DNA of 42,313 nucleotides from Betaproteobacteria bacterium (lineage in GTDB: Bacteria; Pseudomonadota; Gammaproteobacteria; Burkholderiales; SG8-41): assembly GCA_025356695.1 (NCBI GenBank), contig JANXSE010000382.1:1-42313 (forward strand), given 5' to 3'. Under the pieces are notes generated by a model. It ran no database searches. It was not told the DNA's origin and saw nothing but the letters and a program-made list of their open reading frames with translations. A program made the position numbers and the translations under genes. The number at the start of each line of letters is the position of its first letter. Within the stretch, counting starts at the first letter, position 1. This document shows, one piece after another, positions 15,670 to 24,111 of the stretch.

Positions 15670-18129
15670 ATGAGTGCAAACAGTGCCGCCGTGCCGTCTG
15701 CGGCGGCGTCCACCAGTTTTGGCAGGTTTAAGATTGTGCACGCGCTCGGCCGCGGCGCGCAGGGCAGCGTCTATCTCGCCGACGATCCGCGCCTGCAGCG
15801 CCAGGTCGCGATCAAATCGATCGGTGCCGGCGCGACCGCGGAGCAGATCGCGCGCCAGTTGCAGGAAGCACGCGTCGTCAGCCAGTTCAGCCATCCGAAC
15901 ATCGTCACGCTCTACGACGCGATCGAGGCCGACGGCGGGCACTTTCTGATCCTCGAATACGTCGACGGTGAAACGCTGGCGCAGTTGCTGCGCCGCGAGG
16001 GCCGCCTCGAACCGCAACGCGCGCTGCGCCTCGCCATCCAGATCGCCGAGGGCCTCGCCTACGCGCACGCCAAGCAGGTGATTCACCGCGATATCAAGCC
16101 GGCCAACATCATGATCGATGCCAGCGGCACGGCGCGCATCATGGATTTCGGCATCGCCGCAGCCGCCGGCGACGCCGCCGACGACGACATCATGGGTACG
16201 CCGGGCTGCATCATGGGCACGCCGGGCTATATGGCGCCGGAATGCCTGCGCAACGAAGCGCCGACCGCCGCCGCCGATGTGTTCGCCGCCGGCATGGTGC
16301 TCTACGAGATGCTGGTGGGCGGCCCCGCCGTGACCGGCGCGAACACCTTCGAGATCATCCACAAGATCAGCAACGAGCCGTTCGCGCCGCCGTCGCGGCG
16401 CAATGAAAATCTCGACGAGGAAATCGACCATCTGGTGATGCGCGCGATCGGCAAAAGCGCGGGCGAGCGCTACGCCTCCGCGGCGGCAATGAAACAGGCA
16501 ATGGAACAATATCTGGCGCCCGCCGAAGTCGAAACGCAGACCTCCGGCAGCGGCAAGGGCGCACTCGATTTTCTGCTGCGCCGCATGAGCCACAAAACGG
16601 GTTTCCCGGCGCTCTCGCAGACCATCAGCGCAATCAACCGCATCGCCGCCAAAAGCGACGAGAGCGTGCAAACCCTGTCGGCCGTGCTGCTGAAAGATTT
16701 TGCGCTGACCAACAAGCTGCTGCGCCTCGTGAACTCGACCACCTACCGCCAGTTCGGCGGCGGCGTCAGCACGATTTCGCGCGCCGTCATGATCCTCGGC
16801 TTTAACACGGTGCGCGATCTTGCCATCACGCTGATCCTCTTCGAACACCTGCAGAACCGGCCGCAGGCCTCGCAGATCAAGGAGGAGGCGATCACCGCCT
16901 ACTTTACCGGCATCATGGCGCACCGCGTCGCCGGCATGTGCGGCCTGCCGGATCGCGAAGAGGGCTTCATCTGCGGCGTCTTCCAGCATCTGGGCAAGCT
17001 GCTCGCCAGCTATTACTTCTACGAAGAAGCGGTCGAAATCACCAAGCGCGTGCAGAACGGCGAGCCGGAGGACAAGGCCGCGCGCACCGTGCTCGGCATT
17101 ACGCTGGAAGAACTCGGCATTGAAATTGCGCGCAGCTGGAGCCTGCCGGAAAAAATCATCCAAAGCATGGAAAGCGTCGGCGACACCGCCACCGGCAAAC
17201 CGCACAACACCGGCGACCGCCTGAAGCTCGCCGCCAATCTCGCCAAGTCGCTGTGCCGGGTCGCCAGCGAAACCAAACCGGAGCGCAAGGCCGCGGAACT
17301 CGAGCGCCTCAATCACCAGTTCGGCAACGGCCTCAAGCTCGGACAGAAACAACTCAGCGCAGCGGTTGAAGACTCGGTGAAGGAGTTTCTCGCCGAATCG
17401 GCGATGTTCGTGCCCGGCGCCGGCAAGAGCCGCGTACTCAACGCGATCACCGTCTGGTCCGGCGAAAAGCCGGCAGCGCCGGTCGCCGAGGGGGCGGAGG
17501 GCGCACCGTTGTCCACGTTGATCAATCCCGCCGCCAGGGGTGACCCCGATACCGTTGATGGCTTCGTCAACCGCACCATCGCGATGGATGCAGCCTCGCC
17601 GGCCATCGACGCCGTCGATGCGGTGACCACACTGACCGCCGGCATCCAGGACATCACCAACACGCTGGTCAGCGAATTCAATCTGAATGACGTGCTGCGC
17701 ATCATTCTCGAAACGATCTACCGCGGCATGGGCTTCTCGCAGGTGCTGCTGTGCACACGCGACGGGCGCACCAACCGCCTGCAGGCGCGTTTCGGCTTCG
17801 GCGCGCGCATCGAAAGCATGCTGAAGGATTTCGCAGTGCCGCTGGACAAACCACAGGACGTGTTTCAGCTGGCGGTCACCAAAAACGTCGATCTGTTCAT
17901 CGCTGACACGCATGCCGACAACATTATCAACCGCATCCCGGCGTGGTACCACGAGAAAATAAACGCGCCGACCTTTTTGCTGTTGCCCATCGTGATCGCC
18001 GGCAAACCGGTCGGCCTGTTTTATGCGGACCGCAACGAGGGCGGCGCGCTGCACATCGAACCGGAACAGTTGCGGCTGTTAAAGACGCTGCGCAACCAGG
18101 CGATCCTCGCGATCCGGCAGAAGTTCTGA
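15670..18129 (+). CDS. Ser/Thr protein kinase-HDOD-GAF fusion
   Basis: An 819-residue cytoplasmic protein. Residues 18-280 are a Hanks-type kinase with glycine loop GRGAQGSVY, Lys49 (VAIK), HRDIKPANIM with Asp141, DFG at 159-161 and APE at 189-191, so it should be active. An HDOD domain follows at about 300-505 (FPALSQTISAINRI, LLRLVNSTTYRQFGGGVSTI), then a linker rich in Ala and Gly, and a GAF domain at about 660-819 (FSQVLLCTRDGRTNRL, LLPIVIAGKPVGLFYADR). In the activation loop a 21-base unit is duplicated at 16189-16209 and 16210-16230, giving IMGTPGC then IMGTPGY. The gene is divergent from a stand-alone HDOD gene; a shared pathway is inferred. Confidence 0.92.
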   Translation: MSANSAAVPSAAASTSFGRFKIVHALGRGAQGSVYLADDPRLQRQVAIKSIGAGATAEQIARQLQEARVVSQFSHPNIVTLYDAIEADGGHFLILEYVDGETLAQLLRREGRLEPQRALRLAIQIAEGLAYAHAKQVIHRDIKPANIMIDASGTARIMDFGIAAAAGDAADDDIMGTPGCIMGTPGYMAPECLRNEAPTAAADVFAAGMVLYEMLVGGPAVTGANTFEIIHKISNEPFAPPSRRNENLDEEIDHLVMRAIGKSAGERYASAAAMKQAMEQYLAPAEVETQTSGSGKGALDFLLRRMSHKTGFPALSQTISAINRIAAKSDESVQTLSAVLLKDFALTNKLLRLVNSTTYRQFGGGVSTISRAVMILGFNTVRDLAITLILFEHLQNRPQASQIKEEAITAYFTGIMAHRVAGMCGLPDREEGFICGVFQHLGKLLASYYFYEEAVEITKRVQNGEPEDKAARTVLGITLEELGIEIARSWSLPEKIIQSMESVGDTATGKPHNTGDRLKLAANLAKSLCRVASETKPERKAAELERLNHQFGNGLKLGQKQLSAAVEDSVKEFLAESAMFVPGAGKSRVLNAITVWSGEKPAAPVAEGAEGAPLSTLINPAARGDPDTVDGFVNRTIAMDAASPAIDAVDAVTTLTAGIQDITNTLVSEFNLNDVLRIILETIYRGMGFSQVLLCTRDGRTNRLQARFGFGARIESMLKDFAVPLDKPQDVFQLAVTKNVDLFIADTHADNIINRIPAWYHEKINAPTFLLLPIVIAGKPVGLFYADRNEGGALHIEPEQLRLLKTLRNQAILAIRQKF

Positions 18130-18189
18130 GAAATTCCGCGCAGTGGCAGCTGCGCGTACGCCGGCATGCCGGCGGCATCTTCCGGAAAA

Positions 18190-18507
18190 CTACATGCTGC
18201 CGGTACAGAACAAACCACGCGCGACTTTCGCCTCTCGCAGCGCCGCCGCTGCGGTGGCCGGCGGCGTTGTCGCAGCGAGCGCGAGCCGCGTCGGCGCCAC
18301 CATCTCGCTGCCGTATTCGGTGATCTGCAGTACCTGGCCCTGTGCGATGCCGCCGGCGCGCAGCGCCGGCAGCACGATCGCGCGCGCGACTACCGGTGCG
18401 GCCGCATTGTCGTCGCCGCGCACCGCCGGTGACACACACCACAAGGTTCCACCCAGCACGAGCAATGCAGCCGCTTCGCGCGCAAAATTCCTTGGTATGA
18501 CCCGCAT
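18190..18507 (-). CDS. Small possible exported protein
   Basis: A 105-residue frame beginning with a plausible signal peptide (MRVIPRNFAREAAALLVLGG, possible cleavage after AVRG). I do not recognise the family. The remaining 70 residues are Ala-rich with a central QVLQITEYGSEMV and end in two residues after a lone Cys (GLFCTGSM). The ATG has GGGGG about eight bases upstream. It follows the large coiled-coil gene on the same strand after a 198-base gap. A longer frame to 18582 begins inside an 8-base tandem repeat and is less likely. Confidence 0.45.
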   Translation of the reverse strand: MRVIPRNFAREAAALLVLGGTLWCVSPAVRGDDNAAAPVVARAIVLPALRAGGIAQGQVLQITEYGSEMVAPTRLALAATTPPATAAAALREAKVARGLFCTGSM

Positions 18508-18562
18508 GATTGCTACCCCCGGGCATCGCGACCGCCTGCGCGGCCGGCAGCGCCTTATGGCG

Positions 18563-18586
18563 CCATCGTGCCATCGTGCCATCGTG
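18563..18586. repeat. Three tandem copies of CCATCGTG
   Basis: An 8-base unit is repeated three times exactly, between the small exported protein and the coiled-coil gene. On the minus strand each unit carries an ATG, and because eight is not a multiple of three the copies are in different frames. Confidence 0.7.
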
Positions 18587-18705
18587 TTATCCCTCTTCCA
18601 TCACAATTGACGGCCGCGGTCGCGGCGAACTTGAGGACAGCAGAAGGCGCGGCGCGCGCGATCAGGCGCGCCGACATTACCCGCCGCAACGGCAGAACTG
18701 CACGG

Positions 18706-21700
18706 TCAGCGCGTCACCAGGCCGCCGCTTGCCTCGAGCTGGTCGAGGCTTGCCAGTGCGTCGGTGCGTTTGAGTACCGGTTCAACTTCGACATCAGCAA
18801 CCGCCGGGGACGCATGGACGACCACCCGCCCCGCCGGCGCCGTGCCCACCGGCATCTGCACCCCGATCCAGATGGTGACCACGACAAAAGCGCACACTGC
18901 GGCGGCACCCGCCGCACCATACGGGCGCAGCAGTTGCAGCCAGCCGCGCGGGCTCCGCAACTGCGTGTTGTCAAATTCGATTGCGCTGTGCACAGCCGGC
19001 ACGTCGGCCGCTGCAACCAGCGCCGCCGCTTCGATGGCGGCTTCGGCAACAGCGTTGCGCTGCGCCTCGGCGGCTGCCTCGATCTGTCTTTGCACCACAG
19101 CTGCGCGCTCGCGCAGTTCGACCGCGGCCTGTTCTGCACGCAGGCGTTTTTCGTTTTCAGCCAGCGCCAGTTGCGCTTCGGCCTCGGCGCGGCAACATGC
19201 CGCTTCCTCGGCCAGCGCACAGGCGCGTTCGCGTTCCTGTGCCGCCTGCGCGGCGGCGCGTTCGGCTTCGGCCAGTTTCGCCGCCGCTGCCGCTTCGCGT
19301 AATTCGCTCTCGACCCGCGCAATGGTTGCGTCGCAGGCCGCGCGCGAAGCGTGGGTGCGTTTCCATTCAGCATCCTCGGCGCCCTGCGCTGCGGATGCCG
19401 CGGCACGTTCAGCCTCCATGCGTGATTCACTGGCATCGCGCACGCGCGCTTCGGCCTGCAAGCGATCCTGCATCGCGGCGAGCATTTCACGCTCGCCGTC
19501 GGCGCTCTTGTGCGCCGCTACCGCATATTCCATTTCCACCCGCGCGCGCAGTGCCGCCGCCTCGGCCAGCGTGCGTTCGCTCAGTTCGCGCGCCATCATC
19601 GCCGCGCGCGCACGCCGCTCGCATTTGTTGCGTTCTTCAGCGGCCACCTGCGCCGCGCTTTGCGCCGCTTCGCAAGCCGCCGCTTCGCGTTCGCGCTGCG
19701 TTTCGGCCGCCAGCGCTGCTGCTGCCGCAACACGCGCCGCTTCTTCGCGTTCCTGGCGGCGCGCCAGCGCCGCCGCCGCGCTTGCTTCGACACTGCGGCG
19801 CTGTTCGATTTCGATGCGCACCGCGGCTTCCGCGCGCGCGCGTTCGGCAGCAATTTCCGCCAGATCGCGCGCCGCAATGGCGCGCGCACGCGCCTCTTCG
19901 ATCGCCTGGCGCTCGGCCCGTTCGGCCGACCGCACCGCCGCGATCGCGTCCTGTTCTTCCTGCAGCCGCTGCGCGGTGGTGCCGGCAGCGCTCTGCTCGG
20001 CTTCGGCGCGCGCAATGGCCACCGCCGCCAGCTGTTGTTCGGCCGCGGCACGTTGCTGCGCCGCTTCGTAAGCGGCACGTTCGGCCGCCTCGTGTTCGCG
20101 CGCCGCGGCAGCCGCCCTGGCATCGGCTTCACTGCGCGCCCGCGCCTGCGCCTGCTGTTCGGTCTGAGCAAGCACGCGCGCCTCGGAGGCTGCAATTGCC
20201 GCACGTTCGGCCAGCAGCGCGGCTTCCAGCGATTCGCGTTCGCTCGCCTCCGCCTGCGCGCTCAGTTTCGCCGTCTGGCAGGCGAGTTGATCGGCGGCCA
20301 GACGCTCGCGCGTCAGCCGCTCCAGCTCAAGTTCCGCCGCGGCACAGGCCTCTGCTTCGCTGCGCGCCAGGGTTTCGGCCTCGACGCGTTCCTCGGCACG
20401 CCGTTTGGCGTCGAGTTCGGCGGCGATGCGCGCGTGCGTGACCTGCACCGCCAGCGCATCGAGTTTGGCACGCGCATCGGACAATTCGGCAGCCTCACGC
20501 TCGGCCTGCGCCAGTGCCTCGGCGATTTCGCGGCCGCGGATTTCGGCAGCCTCGCGCAAATGCATTTCGTTCAACGCTTTTGTTTCGGCATGCACGCGCG
20601 CCTCGGCGGCGACACGCGCCTGTTGCTCGATCGCGGCGTGTTCCTCGGCGATGCGGCGTTCGTCCTGCGCAGCCTGCGCGCGCGCCTCGGCCGCCTCGCG
20701 CGCCAGGATTTCGGCGGCCAGCCTGGCTTCGATCAATGACAATTCGCGTTCGCGCGCGCGACGGCCCTGCTCGGCTTCCGCCACCAGCCGGGTCTGATGT
20801 TCATTTTCAGCGTCCGCGCTGCGCGCCAGATCGCGCTCGACGCGCACGCGCTGCTGCGCCGATTCGCGCGCCTGCGCCTCCATGCTGGCGCGCCCTTCGG
20901 CGGTCGCCAGCGCCGCCTGTTCGGCCTTGACGCGCGACTCGGCCTCAGCGGCGGCCTTGGCTTCGGCGTTCACGCGCGCTTCGGCGAGCAAACGCAGTTG
21001 CGCCTCGGATTCGGCGCGCGCCAGCGCCTCGTCACGCAGGCGTTTTTCTTCGGCGGCGCGTTGTTCGGCTACTGCCGCAGCGGCGTGTTCAGCCTGCGAA
21101 CGCGCCTGTGCTTCCTGCAGGGCTTCCTGTTCGGCGGCGATGCGCGTGCGGTGGTAGGCCTGCGCGCGCGCCGATTCTTCCTGTGTGAGTTTTTCCGAAT
21201 TGCGCAGCGCCGCCGTCAGTTCGGCAAGCTCGCGCGCGGTGGCCTGGGCGCGTGCGGTCGCAGCGCGTTCCTCCACCGTTTTGCGTTCAGCCAGTTGCTG
21301 CCCTTCGCGCTCGGCAACCGCGCGCTCCTCTGCGGCCCGCGTGGCGGCGCGTTCGGCTTCCAGTTTTTTCTGCGCTTCGCGCAGCGCTTCATTTTCAGCA
21401 TCACGGCGCGCCAGCGCCTGTTCCCTCAATTCGGTTTCAGCTGCGATGCGGGCGCGCGCGGCTTCGGCGGCCTCCTCGTCGGCACGCGCGCGGCGCTCGA
21501 GTTCCTGGCGCGCGGCGTGTTCGGCCTGGGCGCGTTCGGCGGCGCGGGTTCTGGCGTGCGATTCCCAGGCGAGACGCGTCTCGGCAGCATGGCTGGCGCG
21601 GGTTTCGGCCTCGGCGCGGGCAATGGCCTCCTTGATCGCATTCAGTTCGCGGCCGTTTTCGGGGCGCGGTGCCTCGGTTGAGGCGTCATGGGCAAGGCTG

Positions 21701-21723
21701 AGGCGGGGTTGGGCGGCTGGCAT
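18706..21723 (-). CDS. Giant Ala/Glu/Arg-rich coiled-coil protein with C-terminal membrane anchor
   Basis: A 1005-residue protein that I cannot assign to a named family. Residues from about 30 to 920 are almost continuous charged alpha-helix of Ala, Glu and Arg, with recurrent phrases such as AEARARAEAEA and AAEERA, typical of a long coiled coil. A single hydrophobic helix at about 936-957 (AAAVCAFVVVTIWIGVQM) is followed by 48 residues (VVVHASPAVADVEVEPVL). With one helix near the end, the likely topology is a long cytoplasmic rod anchored in the inner membrane with a short periplasmic tail. GGAAAG lies seven bases before the ATG. It follows the c-di-GMP gene after 140 bases and ends the chemosensory gene run, which suggests a structural or positioning role; this is inference. 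Confidence 0.85.
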   Translation of the reverse strand: MPAAQPRLSLAHDASTEAPRPENGRELNAIKEAIARAEAETRASHAAETRLAWESHARTRAAERAQAEHAARQELERRARADEEAAEAARARIAAETELREQALARRDAENEALREAQKKLEAERAATRAAEERAVAEREGQQLAERKTVEERAATARAQATARELAELTAALRNSEKLTQEESARAQAYHRTRIAAEQEALQEAQARSQAEHAAAAVAEQRAAEEKRLRDEALARAESEAQLRLLAEARVNAEAKAAAEAESRVKAEQAALATAEGRASMEAQARESAQQRVRVERDLARSADAENEHQTRLVAEAEQGRRARERELSLIEARLAAEILAREAAEARAQAAQDERRIAEEHAAIEQQARVAAEARVHAETKALNEMHLREAAEIRGREIAEALAQAEREAAELSDARAKLDALAVQVTHARIAAELDAKRRAEERVEAETLARSEAEACAAAELELERLTRERLAADQLACQTAKLSAQAEASERESLEAALLAERAAIAASEARVLAQTEQQAQARARSEADARAAAAAREHEAAERAAYEAAQQRAAAEQQLAAVAIARAEAEQSAAGTTAQRLQEEQDAIAAVRSAERAERQAIEEARARAIAARDLAEIAAERARAEAAVRIEIEQRRSVEASAAAALARRQEREEAARVAAAAALAAETQREREAAACEAAQSAAQVAAEERNKCERRARAAMMARELSERTLAEAAALRARVEMEYAVAAHKSADGEREMLAAMQDRLQAEARVRDASESRMEAERAAASAAQGAEDAEWKRTHASRAACDATIARVESELREAAAAAKLAEAERAAAQAAQERERACALAEEAACCRAEAEAQLALAENEKRLRAEQAAVELRERAAVVQRQIEAAAEAQRNAVAEAAIEAAALVAAADVPAVHSAIEFDNTQLRSPRGWLQLLRPYGAAGAAAVCAFVVVTIWIGVQMPVGTAPAGRVVVHASPAVADVEVEPVLKRTDALASLDQLEASGGLVTR

Positions 21724-21863
21724 GGCATCACTTTCCGTCGTCGCAAGTGCAGGCAGGTTGCCCGCTTGCTGACGATTATGGCGGCCCGGCGTTTGCCGAA
21801 TCCGCTGAAAAGACGCCGTTTCGCCGCGTATTTCGCGCGTTCGACCGGGTGCCCGGCCTGGCT

Positions 21864-24107
21864 TCAGGACTGGGTTTCGGGTGCCGGCAGGGCGGCGGTG
21901 GCCATGGCGCGGGGCAGCACCCCGTTGCCGGTGCGGATAATCAGGGCGGTAAAGTCCTCGGCCGACATCGGCGCGCCGAACAGATAGCCCTGCGCCTGTT
22001 CGCAGCCATGGTCGCGCAGAAAGGTCACATGCTCCTCGTTCTCAACGCCCTCGGCGATAACCTTGAGGCCGAGACTGTGCGCCATGGCTATCACCGCCTG
22101 GGTGATGGCGACATCGTCCTCGTCGTGCGGGATGTCCTTGATGAAGGAACGGTCGATTTTCACGTTGTCGATCGGAAACCGCTTCAGATAACTCAGTGAG
22201 GAATAACCGGTGCCGAAATCGTCGATCGCCAGCTTGATGCCGAGCGCCTTTAGTTTGCGCAGGAGCGCGGCGGCATGCTCGGGATTGTCCATCGTCACGC
22301 TCTCGGTGATTTCGAGTTCGAGCAGTTCGGGCGGCAGGCCGGTTTGCTCGAGCACGTTCAGTATCGTCGCGTGCAAATCGTCCTGTGCAAACTGGCGCGC
22401 CGACAGGTTGACCGCGACCCGCAGCGGCGGCAGACCCTGGTCGGCCCAGATCTTGTTCTGCAGGCAGGCGGCCTTCAGCACCCACGCGCCGATCGGCACG
22501 ATGAGCCCGGTCTCTTCCGCGAGCGGAATGAATTTGACCGGCGAAATCATGCCCATCGCCGGGTGTATCCAGCGCAGCAGCGCCTCCATGCCGGTGACGC
22601 AGCCGCTGACGAGGTCAATCTTCGGCTGGTAATAAACACGGAACTCGTCCTGTTCGAGGGCGTGGCGCAGGAAGCGTTCGAGCACCAGGCGTTCGAACGA
22701 GTGCAGGTTCATCTGCGCAGAATAAAACTGATAGTTGTTCTTGCCGTGCTCTTTGGCGCGGTACATCGCGATGTCGGCGTTTTTCAGTATGGTCTGCGTG
22801 TTCTCGCCGTCGCTCGGATAGGCGCTGATGCCGATGCTGGCGGTGAGATGGTATTCCTGCCCCTCGAGCAGCAACGGCTGCGCGATCGCCGTCAGCATGC
22901 GCTGCGCCGCCTCGGCGGCGTCGGTCGGGATCTGACAGTCGCGCAACAGCACGACGAATTCGTCGCCGCCGAAACGCGCAATCGTGTTGCGCTTGGCCTG
23001 CGCTTCGGTGAGGCGCCGCGCCACCTGTTTTAACACCGCGTCGCCGGAGTCGTGCGACAGCGAATCGTTGATCAGCTTGAAACGGTCGAGATCGATAAAC
23101 AGCACGGCGACCTGCTTTTTCGAATACTTGGCCTCGGCCAGCGCCTGCTCGAGCAGTTGCGAAAACAGTGCACGGTTGGGCAACCCAGTGAGCTTGTCGT
23201 AATGCGCCAGCTGGTGGATGCGCTCCTCGGCGCATTTGCGCTCGGTGATGTCGCGCATGATGCAAGCGTATTTAAGGCGGCCGTCGATGCGCATTTCGCC
23301 CAGCGTGAGTTCGACCGGGAACACGCCGCCGTCGCGGCGTTGTGCCTTGACCTCGCGGCCGACGCCGACCGACAGCGAGTTGATGTTGCGCTCGGGCCCG
23401 CCCGGCAGGCGCTCGGCGCCGCCCTGCGGCCGCGGCATCAGCAGCGTATCGAAATTGCGCCCGATCAGTTCCAGTGGCCGCCAGCCGAACATGCGCTCGA
23501 CAGCGGCGTTGACGAACTCCAGCATGCCCGACTCGTCGATCACGATGATGCCGTCGGCGGCGGTGTTGACGATCGAATTGAGCAGCGTTTCGCTAGTGCG
23601 CAGGTTCGACTCGGCAAGGCGCCGCGCGCGGCGGCCGCCGGCCTCGGCGAGTTCGCGCCGCACCGCCGGCACCAGGCGTGCCAGATCGTCCTTCATGATG
23701 TAATCGCCGGCGCCGGATTTCATCGCCGCCACGGCGGTCTCCTGGCCGACCGCCCCGGACACCAGCAAAAACGGCAGCTCCGGCGAGTGCTCACGCACAA
23801 TCTCCAGCACCTGCAGACCGTTCAGTTGCGGCATCGAATAATCGGAGATGACGAGGTCCCAGACCTGCTCGTCGAGCGCCGCGGCGATGTCGGGCCGTTT
23901 GCAGATGCGCCGGTACTCTGGCACGTAACCGCCGCATTTGAGCGCCTCGATGATGAGAACAACGTCGTCTTCGCAATCGTCGATGCACAAGACCTTGAGC
24001 TCGACCGGTGCCTCGGTGACCGGCGCGCGCATCGCACGCACACTCTGCACCGGTGCCGGCAATACCGGAAACGCGTCGCCGCTGCTGCGGGCTTCGATCG
24101 AATCCAT
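21864..24107 (-). CDS. Receiver-PAS-GGDEF-EAL c-di-GMP turnover protein
   Basis: A 747-residue cytoplasmic response regulator. The receiver domain is at 38-160 with phospho-acceptor Asp89 (VISDYSMPQLNG), then PAS at about 175-300, GGDEF at 310-475 with an intact RFGGDEF, and EAL at 490-735 with EALLRW, NLSARQF, ITESVTMDN, DDFGTGYSSL, KIDRSF and AEGVEN all present. The RxxD inhibitory site five residues before GGDEF is not seen (AKRN there). It could make or degrade c-di-GMP; which activity dominates is unknown. The start at 24107 is four bases after the cheA stop, so translation is probably coupled and CheA may phosphorylate the receiver. A longer start at 24146 inside cheA is less likely. 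Confidence 0.9.
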   Translation of the reverse strand: MDSIEARSSGDAFPVLPAPVQSVRAMRAPVTEAPVELKVLCIDDCEDDVVLIIEALKCGGYVPEYRRICKRPDIAAALDEQVWDLVISDYSMPQLNGLQVLEIVREHSPELPFLLVSGAVGQETAVAAMKSGAGDYIMKDDLARLVPAVRRELAEAGGRRARRLAESNLRTSETLLNSIVNTAADGIIVIDESGMLEFVNAAVERMFGWRPLELIGRNFDTLLMPRPQGGAERLPGGPERNINSLSVGVGREVKAQRRDGGVFPVELTLGEMRIDGRLKYACIMRDITERKCAEERIHQLAHYDKLTGLPNRALFSQLLEQALAEAKYSKKQVAVLFIDLDRFKLINDSLSHDSGDAVLKQVARRLTEAQAKRNTIARFGGDEFVVLLRDCQIPTDAAEAAQRMLTAIAQPLLLEGQEYHLTASIGISAYPSDGENTQTILKNADIAMYRAKEHGKNNYQFYSAQMNLHSFERLVLERFLRHALEQDEFRVYYQPKIDLVSGCVTGMEALLRWIHPAMGMISPVKFIPLAEETGLIVPIGAWVLKAACLQNKIWADQGLPPLRVAVNLSARQFAQDDLHATILNVLEQTGLPPELLELEITESVTMDNPEHAAALLRKLKALGIKLAIDDFGTGYSSLSYLKRFPIDNVKIDRSFIKDIPHDEDDVAITQAVIAMAHSLGLKVIAEGVENEEHVTFLRDHGCEQAQGYLFGAPMSAEDFTALIIRTGNGVLPRAMATAALPAPETQS

Positions 24108-24111
24108 CGCT

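Noticed and set aside
15667..18054. 795-codon open frame on the minus strand
   Set aside because: Antisense to the kinase-HDOD-GAF gene, whose domains are unambiguous; the translation is Arg/Gly/His-rich without motifs.
18706..21723. Repetitive DNA of the coiled-coil gene as a tandem-repeat array or mobile element
   Set aside because: The repetition is at the level of amino-acid composition; there is no fixed repeat unit, and the frame is open for 1005 codons with a membrane helix at the end.
18764..21772. Several plus-strand frames rich in Ser/Ala or Arg/Pro opposite the coiled-coil gene
   Set aside because: They mirror the repetitive Ala/Glu/Arg codons of the opposite strand; no ribosome-binding sites or domains support them.
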